Shown here: positions 51,033-63,900 of the stretch, piece by piece
Numbering within the stretch: position 1 is the stretch's first letter
How the letters are laid out: every line of letters starts with the position of its first letter
Assembly (NCBI GenBank): GCA_013398175.1
Contig: VZRZ01001998.1
Coordinates: 1,486,811 to 1,550,810 of the forward strand
From: Climacteris rufus
Lineage: Eukaryota > Chordata > Aves > Passeriformes > Climacteridae
Reading direction: 5' to 3'
Length of the DNA stretch: 64,000 bases
Translations under genes and position numbers: made by a program
The notes under the pieces: generated by a model
What the model was told of the DNA's origin: nothing
Databases searched by the model: none
What the model saw: only the letters and a program-made list of their open reading frames with translations

Positions 51033-54000
51033 AGGAATGGTGGTGATGTTTCCTTAATTCTGGCATCCTTGTCCATTTGTAGTCTTTGAGGAGCTGCTAT
51101 GTGACACTGGCATTGAACACTGCACTGGGACAGTGCTTATGGATGTGATAGGGTAGGAAAGGGTAGGAAAGGCCAGAGTGGTCAGGAGACTTGAGTTTTA
51201 AGTGCTTCCTCTGAGTCTGAGTTTCCTCAGCCTGGGCTTCTGATTCTCTTTAGAGACCTCTCAGGAGTGAGGACACAGAGAGAATCCCAGGTACCTCCTT
51301 GAATACTTTTTTTTCGTTCAACTCTTTTTCATGAAGCACTTTGGAGTTTAAACATGGATTATTTCTGTCCTCAGACATGACTGCACTGAAGTGCTTTGCT
51401 GGATGGAGACAGTTGCAAACTGTAGATTGACACTTTTTATACTGCTGGTAATTTTCTCATGGGAGAATAGTTTTTGTTTCCAGGTGCAGCCTGTCTGCAA
51501 AAGTGAGATTAACTGTACTGAGTTTCCATTGGTCTTTGCAAAAAGATTAAGTTGGTTCAAATGAATTATCTAGTATCAGTCAAATCATGTTAATGCTGTT
51601 TTAAAGAAGGGCTTCCAAGATTTTTACAAATGGAACTTGCTTGAATTTGTGCAGCTTTATAATTTATTGAACACTTTGATGTCCACATTCAGACATTTTT
51701 CCTTTTGTTGCATAACAAAAATACTATTTAAATAATTGATGAATGCATGTAATCTGACAGCTTTGTGGACCTCTGCTGCCACTAGAAGCTCACTTTTAAC
51801 AGGATGTAAATGTCATTACATGATTTTTTTTTTCATTGATTCACAAAATCAAAGGTTCCTTTGTTTCATTCTTGCTATGATATGGTGTTGTAAGGAGCAG
51901 CTCCTCATACTTTCAACCTGAAAAAGTACTATAACACTTTTACTGTGAAGCATTAGGCAATTTTAACTTTAATTATTGGGAATCTCAAGCTTCATAGCTT
52001 TAATCTTGAAATATAAATGAAATATAAGCATTAATATTTATTTATTGGTATTATTTATAAAGTGTAACACAGATGTCTGTGTCCAGGGATTTCTTTCAAA
52101 TTTTAATATATACTTTTAAAACAGGACAGAATTAATAATTAAGAAATTCCTCACATACCTAAATTACACCAATAATATAAAGATGCACATTATAACAGCT
52201 CATGAGAGAATACTGCTTGAGAAAATTTTCAACATAAATTTGTCTGATAAGGTCAAAGTAATGCTGCTGACAGTAAAATAAGGAAGAGAAAATATTTTGC
52301 TGCTTCCAGGCATCTTCATGTTAAGTCAAATAAAGAATAACAAGAACAATTCAAGATACACAAGAGAAAAATATCACTTAAAGGAAAACCATAGAAAATG
52401 TTTTTGTGGTGTTAGTACTCTTGGATGCTCTGTGTGGCTGCTGTGCTGTAGCACATGGAGGTTGTTTTCCACATTAGCTGAGAGTGGATAAAGCAAGAGA
52501 TTTTGTTATCTCTGGGTCACATAAATGCACCCTTTGCAACCCAAAAGCACAATCAGAGTAAGGGTTGAGTCTTGATAGTCAGTTTTACAATTTAAATTAG
52601 CTTTCATATTAGTTCATATTAGTTTCATATCAATTTTATTCACCATGGACAAGCCTCAAACCTGTAAACACAAATTGAAGGTGTGGGGTTTTTTTTTCGT
52701 TAGCATCCCCAGGAAGAGCAAAATTTGGAAACTATCCTTGTGCTTTTGGATACTGTGTAAGTACAGATCAGATCTAATCTTTGCTTGACTCTTGTGACTT
52801 GTGACTTGCATAGGAAGAGTTTTTAAAAAGATATATAAGGATCTAAATATAGACATATGAATCTATAAAAGAATTTACATGGCAGATATGAATATTCACT
52901 TGCTTGTTCCTAATTTCTGGACTGCTTGCTCTGTTTCTATGTATTAGACTGTACATACTTCATAGCTTTAACGTTTTTCTTCTAGAAATGTGATTTGACA
53001 TTTTTAGGCACATTCTGCAGAGCGCTAATTGTGTCCTCATTGACATTAATAGAAGTGGTTAGCTCAGCACAGAGCACTGCTTCTGTTGCTTGTATGTTCA
53101 AGAGCAGGATCAGGACTCCATGTCTGAGGTCTTTACAAAGGATGTTGTCTCAGATTAACCTCAGTCTATTCACCTAAAAGTACCCTGTGTGCACAGTCTT
53201 TCTGCTTTTCTGTAAGTGAATTATCTGTCGTGCTACATCGCAGAAAGACAGGAGAAGAATAATTGTGTCTTGCAGGCAGCTTCCTTGATTCAAAGTACCT
53301 GTGGCTCTAGGACCCTCCAGTGTGCCATTCCTTAAGACAGTTTATGAATTTATTTTGGGAGAAAATGAGCATTTATGGACAGTGTCTTAGTGGTTAGGGA
53401 AAGTCGAGTGCAGGGGGGCCACTGTGAGTGAAGCAGAGCAGAGCGAGGATAGCAGGGAGCATGAAAATACAGCTACTCCAGAACAAATGGAAGGCGTAGT
53501 GAAAGGAAAAGGTAGCCAAGATCTTAGGATCAGAGGGGGGAAAAGTTCACTCAAAGCAAAGTTTATTCTGCTCCTCTTTTGGCATATTTTTCAGCAAATG
53601 CAGTTGTTCCTGAGGCAGCAGTTGTAGGCTGTAAAGATGTTTTTCTTCAAGTTTCTCCCACCATACAGATTGCTTTCCTTATTCTTTGAGTACATTAGAT
53701 ATTTTTCACTTTCAGAATCTTTTCACATTTCATTATTTTTGTCTGTATTTCCTCCTGGTTCATACGTACTTTATGCTTATTTCAGGATGTTTTTCATATG
53801 ATATGTGAAAATATCTCTACTTATTTCCTGCATCTAAATTTGCAGTGTGGCATATTGATTATTGTTCTGGGTGCTTTCAGTCCCTGTTACAGAGACTTAT
53901 GTACAGGCAAGCTGAAGTTAATTTTATGAGGAAGATTTACGAAAGAGCATATTTGTTGGATTACCGTAATTGATTGTTAGAGATTAGACAGATTTTTGTT

Positions 54001-54576
54001 TTACTGGAGGTAATTATATTAAATTGTGTGCCTGACATTGTATGTTAAATACAAGTTGTAGGCTATGTTTCAGAGTCATGACTGAAGCCTGCTGTGTGTA
54101 TTAGTACACATCAACTCAGTCCGGAAGATCCTGATTGCTCCTTTCAGTCTCAAATATCAGTGTCTTTTTCAGCCAAAACTGGAACCGTTTTACTGAAAAC
54201 TTTCCTTCTGAAACTTAAAATTCTACAATAAAACAGTGCTCTCAAATTAAACCATGAGAGAATGAAGGATCTAGTCTTGTGTATTCAAGTAGCATTTTGT
54301 ATATCCAAGAGTGAGTTTAATCCTCTAGCAGTCCCTATGCCAGGGGCTGAAGCATGTGGGAGGATCCTGAGGGATAATGCAGGACTCAAGTGACCTGCAT
54401 AAGATTACATATAGTCAGTTTATGTTCTGAGGGAGAGTTGAGGTGAGATGTGCTACAAAATAAATACAAAACTGATTACTTACTTTCAGTAGCTTTTCTG
54501 GATTGCATTTGGGGTAAGTTCCTTAGCTTGTACTCCCCACTGGTGAAACCCTCTGGGCTGTATTACTCCATAGTCA

Positions 54577-54608
54577 AAGCCCACTACCACTAGGCTGTAG
54601 TAGGGCTT
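54577..54608. repeat. Near-perfect inverted repeat (hairpin)
   Basis: aagcccactac (54577-54587) pairs with gtagtagggctt (54597-54608) with a single bulged base, around a 9-base loop. No T-tract terminator or known RNA structure goes with it. Confidence 0.85.
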
Positions 54609-57600
54609 CACTAATTTGAAATATGTTCCCAGAGAGGAGAGGAGTTAATGGTCTTGAACTTGTCTGATTTCAGTACTGCCTGGGCTGATCTTTTAAGAGG
54701 CAAAGGGGAGAAATTTAGTTGCTGCCTAGAGTAGATGCCACTACTCTCCACCTTTTTGATTCAAAGAAAGCCTCATTGTGCAGGACTTCATAATTTGAAT
54801 GCAGATTAAATACTCAATGTACACCCCTATCTCAGTGTAGCAGAGAGATGTGCAAGCAGTTTCACAAAGCTGAGTGCTGACTGAATTCACTCTGCACCGC
54901 ACCAAATCCTCTCAATTCTTGGCAAGAAAGAGAGGGCTGAGTCCTGCCCAGATGTCATTGGAGAAAGTACACATGCTGTTCTGCCCTTGAATTGCAGGTT
55001 CTGCAAACTTTAGGTGAAGTTTTGAGACTCTCCATGTAAAATGAAAGCAGAAAATAATTAGTTGGGATTCGGGGTTTGGTTTGAGTTGCTTGGTTTGGGG
55101 TTTCTTTTGTAACCAAGAGCAGGGACATAAGTTACCATTTCTATAGGAGTAACTTGTAGACATTGTTAAGAAACTAGGAAGAGCTCAAGGTCTTTTAGGC
55201 AAGAGAAGATTGAATGATACCCTTTTCATTTTGGATTACAGTAATTTATTTAGTGTCAGACCTGACAGCACAGGCTGTCAAACCTAGTATCTCAGGTAAC
55301 TCACTTTTATTTAAGATTTATTCTTTGAAGTTGAATCATAAGGTCTTTGTTCTTACATGACTCAGTTTGTATGCTGGGATTCCAGCTCTCTGTTAACGTT
55401 TTTAAATTTCTTATTGAGACATTTGTATCTTCCTTTATGCTTGTTTTTTCAGGAAGCATTTTCCCTCTAATTGATTTAATATGCTTAGCCATATTCATTA
55501 AATACGAGAAATTTTTAGGTATTTCTCACCATGATGAAAATACTATATTATTATAATAAAGAAAATATTAAAAAAAAATTGAGGAAAAAGATTGTCAGTC
55601 TATTTTGTCCTCTTCAGTGCTAAACAGGCACAAAAATTCCTAAATATATTACTTTGTTACTCTCTTTTAATATATGTCAGATATATATTGACCACATGGG
55701 GGGTTTGGGATTTTTTTTGTGAGCTGAAATAAATTGTTATGAATGTCTTTCTGTTTAGAAAAATAATGGGCAAAAATTCAGCATGGTTTTAGTCCTATGA
55801 ATTTTCACATTGAGGAATGAATATTAACAATGCTGAGAATGTGCTCAGCAAAAACATATTTCTGATATACAGAAACTGAAAACCACATGCTTGCATCACA
55901 CTGTTACTGTGTGCGGAACAGTTGCTTATTCAGCCCAACCTATCTGCATTTTAAACTTGTCATCCTTAGTACTTATACTCTCCTTAACTTTCCACTTGTT
56001 AGCACAATATTAACTTCTATTTGCTGATAAAGTAACTGTATTGCCCAAATTATGCTAACTTTTTTTATTCATGTGTGGAAAAATAAGCTCTGCAGTATTG
56101 AACCCAGAATGAAAGATGCCATCTGTGGATTGTAACAGAAAACACAACAAAATCCAATGAAGTTTGCTCTGTGTGTTTAGTTAATGGTAGTGGACAAAAT
56201 CATATGGCACTTAATTCTTTGCTTGTAGTCATCAGCAGTGTCCCTGGAAGAGTTTGCAGATCAATACGGGACCAAACCCATGGGAATCTGTACTTGTTTG
56301 ATGCAGTCCTCACTGAAGTGTGGTGGATGAAGTATGACCCGCCTGCCTGTGGAACATCTTCCAGCGGTAGACAAGCTGATACTTTTTGCCTTCCCTAAGA
56401 AAGATTCCACTTCTAATCTTGAAGTAAAGATAATGACAGTTGCAAGGTCAAGATTTAAAACACACTTTTCTACCTAGACTGTTTAAGATAACTTATTTCG
56501 AGTAACATTAATGTACCTTAATTTAATAAACAAATATTATCATTAGCAGACGCTGTTTTCACTTTCATTATGTCTCCACTAAAAAGAATTCTAGAAGGTG
56601 TTTGCTCTGTGTCCAACAGAGATGGCAGCAAGTAAGCACATTAGAAACTGTCACTCAGCCCAATACATTAAGTAATGAAATCAGAAGGCAAGAGACAGAG
56701 ACTTTGGGTGTTTGTCAACCTCTGACAATTTGAAATCAATAAAAATTTGATCATGTCAAACTATACTCAAGCACCATTTCTTGGCAGTTTTTTCCTCAGC
56801 CTTACTGCTTTGGCCATACTTTCTTTTACTTCTCAGCTGAAAAAAAGAACTATGCAACAGAGGGCATGTTGGTATAATTAACAAAAGAGAGTATATTGAG
56901 TGGGATAAAGGTAATGAGAAACAAATTATCTTTTTATAGCTTGCACTGTCCAAAACCAAATATATTTTACTGGCAATCTTGCAAAGTTAGATTCTTTTAC
57001 ATTTCTCAGTGGAGACTGCCTCCTGTGAGGTATCACATTAAATAAGATTGCTTTTGTAAGTAGAGGTAGGTCAATAGTACTATTTAGAAAATAGATGCCA
57101 TTTATCAGCTTGTGTGGTACAAAATGCATAAATGCTTTGGGAAATTTGGATGAAACGATAGTTATAAAACTCTATATCTTCAGAGTTAAAATGTGTTATA
57201 ATAAGGAATCGTGTGCTAATTTATAAAGTAAACTATAATTTTGGTTACTATGCTATGTATTTAGGTGTTTGCTCTTTATTATTAGGGGTATCTTGTCGGT
57301 GGCATCCCTTTAAGTGCTTTATATATCACGAGTCCTTAACAATGCATGAAATTAAAAAAACACTCCATATTGAGAATATTTGAGAATAAGGTGTCACACA
57401 AAACAGGGTGCAGGCAGTATTGTTTATGGTTATCTAACATTTATATGAATTTTCTGTTAAAAATGTAATTTGCATATATTTCTGATAGGGAAAGAAAAAT
57501 TAAGAGCGCTTTAAGTGCAAAAATAGATATTTTAAAGGGGATTTCTAGAGCAACTCTTTATAATTTTTTGAATCTTTGTGCTTTTCTGCTACTCGAGGAA

Positions 57601-59187
57601 CTCATACATAGTGACCTCATCTAAACACAGTAGTACTTTCAAAGGAACTTGTTTAGAGAGTGAGAACAGAAGGATCTAAGGATATTAATTCCTCTGAAAA
57701 GCAAGTATACTTTAATATTAAATATTTTTAACAAGAAGTAGTCTTGCTGCTTCTTCTGGTTGTTTATGATTAGAAATTACTTCATATTTTCACTTTGATG
57801 TTTAGCTGAAGAGCAGGACACGTTTCAAATCACGAGTGCTGTTGCCTAGATTGATAAAGTTTGATGATGAATGTATTTCATGGCAAGGTAATTTTAAAAA
57901 CAAGGGAATTTGTGGAGGATTGCTCATTCATTAATTGTGTTCCTTTCTGGGGTTCTTTGAGTGAAAGCAGAACTGTTACTGTTGGTGGAAACTTCTGGTT
58001 TGCTCAGCTTTACCTGTGACAGTCTTGAGGAGACAGTGCAGCCCTCAGTCTTTGGTTTAGAGGATGCAGGATTAAACTTCAGCCTCTTGATTAACAGAAT
58101 TAATTATGGAAATGAGGATGCAGAGAGCCCATTAAAGGGAACCTTTGCTCTCTGTAGAAGCAAGTGCACTATATGCTCACTTGCACTGTTGAAATAAAAA
58201 ATGTTCCCATCTGTTTTGCTGATGTGAGGACAGCTGCAGAGTTCCCCAAAGGGAGAAAGCAGTTACAGAGAAGTGGATTCATGGATCTGCAGGTTTGGTG
58301 CCCAGCCTTGCTGGTAATTCTATGAACTTCTGCAAATCAGTCATTGGAAAATAGATTTTGATAATACAGCTTGTAAGACTGCAAGGTCACAGACCTGCTT
58401 AAAAATTATGGCAATGGTATAGAACACAAGTCTACTTCATGGAGAACAGCTCTGTAAATCTTGATAGCTTTTTTCATGAGCTCATTTGTTTAGTTGTTAT
58501 TTGGCAAACATGTTCTATTAGTAGAGGTAATGGAATTAATTTTTTCTTTCTTCATCAGCTGGCAAGAGGACACTGGAGTTTGTTAAGACTTGAGAAGCAC
58601 TGCTTAGCATTCTATTGTTAAATTAAATTATTCCAGAAACAAAAAAGGAAAGAAAACAGTTACCTCTGGTACTTACCCAGTATTTCATAAACAACCAGCC
58701 AAGTCAAAATTAATCAGTCATATTGTAGAATTAGTCACATAACATATGTTATTGTTCTTGTTCAGGGATAACACCAGTCTTGCTTCATGGCATAGTCTTT
58801 TCAAAGCTCTGATCAGGTGTTTATTTCTGCATTAACTTTAGCTGATGCTTCATTGGTCTAGTAAAGGATTTAGTCTGCTGAGTTCTTGTGATGAAATTCT
58901 TGGATAAAAGTATGAATACATCAAAAAATTAGCCTTTATTTTGTTACAGAAACTTCTGGTAATCTTTTAAATGTTTTCTTACCACACCACGAATAAATGT
59001 GTATTTGTTATATTAGGTGTTTCATGTAGTGAGGTACTTAATTTTATATCCATTTTAACAGAATTTTTTTTTTCCAAATTTTATAGTAAACACATGTCTC
59101 AGTAGGAGAGTTGACCATTCTAAATATTCTGGGTTTCTTGTAACAGTTTAAAAATTATCTGTGAATTCAGATCATGTTTGGTTGTGG

Positions 59188-59214
59188 GTTTGTTTGTTTG
59201 TTTGTTTGTTGTTT
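59188..59214. repeat. (TTTG)n microsatellite
   Basis: Five or so tandem tttg units followed by related g/t-rich sequence. It is probably length-variable. Confidence 0.9.
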
Positions 59215-60103
59215 GGTTAGGGTTTTGTGTTTGTTTCTTTGGGGGCTTTTTGTCGGTAGCTTACATTTGTGGACATGAGAGAGTATATTTTAGGTAAGAG
59301 CTATGTTCTTAGCTAAGTATTTAAAATAGAGGGATAAGTGCTCATCCTTCTCATCATGCTGGAACTCGCTACTTGTATATTTTCCAAATTTTATTGATCA
59401 CTTACTTACACAGCTGCTTTTATTCTGATTTATACTGATATCTAGTATCCATTTATGAAAAACGTATGTAGTTACTACAGAAACATTTCAATGACAACTG
59501 CAAAAGTCATAGTACTACAGTATTTTCTGATTACATCATGAATCAAAATGAATGAATAGCTATTAACTAGGGTATTTTCCAATAAAAACATTCTGCTTTA
59601 TATAAGTAGATAAGAATTTTTTGGAACAGGGAATTTATTCTCCTCTCATTTTTGATTCAAGATTAAGTCTTTCTGGCACACTGGGTATTCTTTTTCTGAA
59701 TTTCATGCTTTTATTTTTTTCCTTTACTCTCAGTTGTATTCTGGTTAAAATAATAGAGACTAGACTTACATGTAAAGATAAAATTTTTAAACCTTCATAA
59801 CTTTTTTCTATATGTTAGAAGACAGCAAACAAGGGACAATTGTAATACTTGGAAAAATTCAGGTTAAACTTGTCTTTTTTCCTTAGGATTTCACTACAGT
59901 GACTTTTATTGCATATCTTTCTCACTTTTTTCTTCTGACATGTAAATTAGTGTTAGAAACTCTGGCCACCTTTGAAAAACTACTTTTTTTCATCTATTTT
60001 TTCCTTGTTATTTATGAAACACATGCTAATACCATATTTTAATGGGTACAGTGATAAACTACATTTCTTGCTTTTTCTATCATGATCTGCTTTGAAGGTG
60101 CTT

Positions 60104-60129
60104 TCAAGAACTTTCTTGAAAGTTCTTGA
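60104..60129. repeat. Perfect 12-bp inverted repeat
   Basis: tcaagaactttc and gaaagttcttga are exact reverse complements separated by two bases. A second perfect palindrome lies 75 bp to the right. Confidence 0.95.
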
Positions 60130-60203
60130 TTTCCTGATAAATATTATCAGTTTAAGACCAATTTATTATGAATTTTTGATCAAGGTACATCAGAAGAAAG
60201 ATG

Positions 60204-60231
60204 TTTTAGATAAGGTATATCTTATCTAAAA
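60204..60231. repeat. Perfect 11-bp inverted repeat
   Basis: ttttagataag (60204-60214) and cttatctaaaa (60221-60231) are exact reverse complements around a gtatat loop. The arms carry GATAAG/CTTATC, a GATA-factor type site on each strand. Confidence 0.95.
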
Positions 60232-60789
60232 TGTGCTACTGTATACTCTAGTTTAAACTTAGATTTAGAAGAATTCTCTGAAGCAAAATTTAGCTATTTA
60301 AATTGTACTGTGAGTGAGGTCGTTTTCTGACACAGAACTTACCCTTGTGAATGGAATAAGAGCAGAATAATGTTTGTGTTGTCTGGTACTTCAGGACTCC
60401 TACATAACCTGTTTGTTGTGTGTGTTTGTGGTTGGTACAGTGAAATCTTGGCACAATTCATTTTCTATTTGCACTTAGCACTGTACTAGCAGAAAATTTG
60501 ATCCATGTTTTTATGCAGCAAGCGAAATTCACCTTGGTTACTACACACTGATAAAATTATTTTTGTACAGGGAAGGTTGTGTGAAGTGAACAAGGCAAAA
60601 CAATGTCCATTGTTTTCTTTTCTAATCAAAAATCTTCTTCCCTTTGTATGAACTTGGAACAATCTTACCCAGAAGCTCATCCAGCCCAAGCCCAAGTGTT
60701 TGTTGGCTGTATCCTGGATTTGTCATATTCATCATGAGAACAATCCAGGCCATAGCACAGCTCCCTCTGCCCAGACATAAATGGACCTC

Positions 60790-60940
60790 TCATTCACAGA
60801 GTCCTGGCATGACTGGGGTTGGAAAAGGTGTCTGGAACTCATCTTGGTCCAACCCAAGATTCCAAAGTCTGTCAAGTCCATGTTAAACTCATGTGAATTT
60901 TAAACATTCTAACCCACTCCATGGAATCTCTATTCTTGAT
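60790..60940 (-). mobile_element. CR1 LINE 3'-end fragment
   Basis: The plus-strand run 'gactggggttggaa', then 'ggtgtctggaactcatc', then 'ttggtccaaccc' is the reverse complement of the conserved CR1 3' end (ggttggaa...ctggagatcat...ggtccaaccc in this orientation). Next comes a diverged stretch with 'aagtccatgttaaactcatg' and 'ttttaaacattctaa' that fits the CR1 sequence preceding it. The element is therefore on the minus strand with its 3' end near 60790, 5'-truncated near 60940, as is typical for CR1. The short terminal repeat (attctatga-like) is eroded to 'cattcacagagtcctggcatga'. Confidence 0.75.
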
Positions 60941-63900
60941 GAGAAGAATGAATAATAATAACCTTACTGTTGTTTGAAAGGCACTTGACACATTTTGAGA
61001 TCAAATCCTTAATTACTATGGTATTCAGCAATTTTTTTTTGAAGTAGTTACTTTGAAAGAACTATTTCAGAACAAATATGTCAAGCAAATAGGCTTCTTA
61101 CTGAGGCCTAGTTTGATGTTTCAGTCATTCACTGTCACTGTTGAACTTTGATGCGAAGGCCTTTCCTTTATTGTTCTTTACAAATAAGCTAAAATAACAA
61201 GTTTAAAGTAACATAACTGTGAAGTAATGTAAGTGAATTTAGAGTCAGTGTTCTGAGAATATCACAATCAGTTATAAAATATATTTTAGTTTGAGCAGTT
61301 CTTGAGTTTCCACTATTACTGAAGTTTTTGTTCAGCGGGAGACTGGTTCCCCAGATGCTCTAATCTGGCATATGATCACTCAAGTCAGCTAAAATATAGT
61401 GAGGCATTGGTTAAGGACCTGGTCCTCTAAAATGGTAATTTCTAATTTCTGTAACACTGAAACAAACTGCATTGAATTTCTGCTGCATGATATGATGGAA
61501 AATAAGATGGAAATAAGTTGATGACTTGAGTGAATAAAAGGACTCAATTTTGCCCAAGATTACAGTAATTGTGTTGTTCTCAGCAAAATCTTCTCTAAGC
61601 CAACAGCAGTACAAAAGTTTCTGGAACATCACTTTTCTTTTTCCTTAAAAAAAAAAAAAAAAAAGAATCTTGGAGATTTTTGCCTTATCTTCAGGGATGA
61701 AATTATTTCCTTGACAGTTGGCAAAGGCAGAAGATTCACAAGCCTCAGCAACTGTTTTCCTGGTGGAAAAATCTAAGTGAAATGATTAGAACATCTGGCA
61801 AAGCTCTTAAATAAAACAGTACTTTGAAACAGAACTGATTCAATGTATCCTAGGACATTACATCAGTACATTAGAACAATTAATATTCAAGACGTGCTTA
61901 ATTATAACTATACTCCACAGATGTTTCACAGGAAAAAGTGGAACATTGTGCTTTCAGGTTGAGCTCTCATGCAGGCAGACTAATACAGTGGCACTTTATT
62001 TATCCCTATAAAAAATATTAACAAGATTGACTGTTAAACCAAAATTATGCATGAGAATCTCGGCAGTAGCACGCGCCCAGCATTGGAGATTGTGTAAACA
62101 GCGAATACATTGTTTTATGAACTGCTCTATCAACTGCATTAGGCTGAAAAATTTTGCACATGGTGGCACATTTCTGACAAACCTTTTGTGCTTTAGACTT
62201 GTGTAATGTGAGGGTAATGGTAAAGAAATCCAGGATCTCTGTGGCTGAGGGAGGTATTCTGGTACTTTTAGCAGGAGTCTGTGCATTGGTTTTTTGGAGC
62301 TTCTGTAACATTCACTTGATAACTGAAATGGAGAATGCTGCTGCTTCAATGGGTAAATGACTCCCCAGTAATTTAGTCAATAAAAAAAAAAAAGGATATT
62401 ATTAACCTATTAAAAATTAACAGTATTTAATGGTGCCTTGGAGGTGTAAACCAAGGTTGAACAGGAAACCCTGGAGACATTTTGTATGCTTCAGTACTTG
62501 AAATAGCAATTTTAGCACCATTTTTAGCCGTAAAAAAAATTGGTTTATATTAGGTGGTCATGAGCTAGGTATAATTCAGATAAAAATGCAGGATATATGT
62601 CATTTAAGACAGCTGTGAGAAAACATTACAATTTACAGTTGAAAATGAATAGTTGCCAGATCAAAACATGTACCTATATTATTGAAGACAAAGATATTTT
62701 TTTGCCTTGATATCTCCTGTTCTCAAGAAGTTATATTGTAAAAAATAAAAAATACTCAATTAACAGACTATCAAGCAATATCCAGTTCTCCTTCTAAGAA
62801 AAGAAAGAAGTCAGTATTTTTGTTTCTTGCTGAGGTCAAAAGTGCAACTACCACTCTGAATGAAAAAAAACAACTTCTCACTTGAGAATACAGTAAGTGA
62901 GTTGAAGTACAACCTTAACTCATCTGAAAACAAAAAAATGCTTTTACAGGAGATCTGTGCCTGAGATTTGATTAAGAAAAAAGAAAATAATGTACTTTGA
63001 CTCCATCAAGATAACATCTTCCAAAGAAGAGCTGCAGTTAGCACACTGCTAGCCCTGTTCCACTCCTATTTAGCCACCTGTTAATTGTGAACAAACTGCT
63101 ACAATAATTCATGCTTCATGGGTAAAATTTATGGGCATAGACATTTAAAATTCAAGAGTGAAATTTATTTCTGAGTTCCAAGAAATGAGGATAAATTATT
63201 AAAAACTCCTGATTCCAAACAACTTGAAAATGTGTCCAGTACTACTAATTAAAATTACTCAGCTGAGCATCTGAATTTAATTAACTGAATGAGGTTGTGA
63301 TGGATGTGGTGTTTGTTATTTTGTCTGATTTTTCATATCTAATGAAACTTCACATTTGCTTTCTCCAGCTGTGAGAAAAATAAGTGTTCAGTATATTATT
63401 TAAATAAATATCTCTAAAACCACTTTAAATATACAGGGTGGATGTTTCATAAAACGGAAATATTCACTGCATATTATATCTTATAGAAATCTTTCCGGTT
63501 TAAAAACACAAAGAATTAGGAAGATGGTTTCTGCAGCTCCATATGTTCTTTACTTTCAATCCCAAAAGTCTCATGGGTGTACTGTTTAAGTGGTAGTTAT
63601 TTTCATATAGTTGGTGATTTGTGCTGCATTTGGCTTGCTATTGAACTAAAGTACCTGTACCCAGATAGTGATTTCTTGGTAAATTCTTTCTGTCTTAATT
63701 TTTTTTTTACCTTAGCAAGCCATAAGATTTATTGAACAGCTTTATGTAATACATCCCTGTTTGAATTTGGAGAGAGGGAAAGAGAATGGAAAAAAAGCAT
63801 TTCCTCCTTTAACTTTTATTTTTCTTACCTAGCAGTTACTAAACTATGTTTATGTAGAAAATGTTGTGTAATACTGTTTAGTTCTGCTGACTGTAGTTTA

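Larger units (their letters stand above)
43157..60789. other. Unique noncoding DNA, no gene recognised
   Basis: About 17.6 kb without a supportable gene. It holds a (GT)n run (43811-43823), a T/TTTG-rich stretch at 44478-44510, T runs (49717-49735, 50040-50054, 51013-51032), a tandem duplication at 46132-46155, a CRE-like octamer at 49584-49591, a hairpin at 54577-54608, a (TTTG)n repeat (59188-59214) and two perfect palindromes at 60104-60231. The longest frame (50651-51076 minus, 141 codons) reads through a T run and shows no domain. Confidence 0.5.

Noticed and set aside
50651..51076. 141-codon minus-strand frame.
   Set aside because: It reads through a 20-base T run as poly-lysine and shows no domain.
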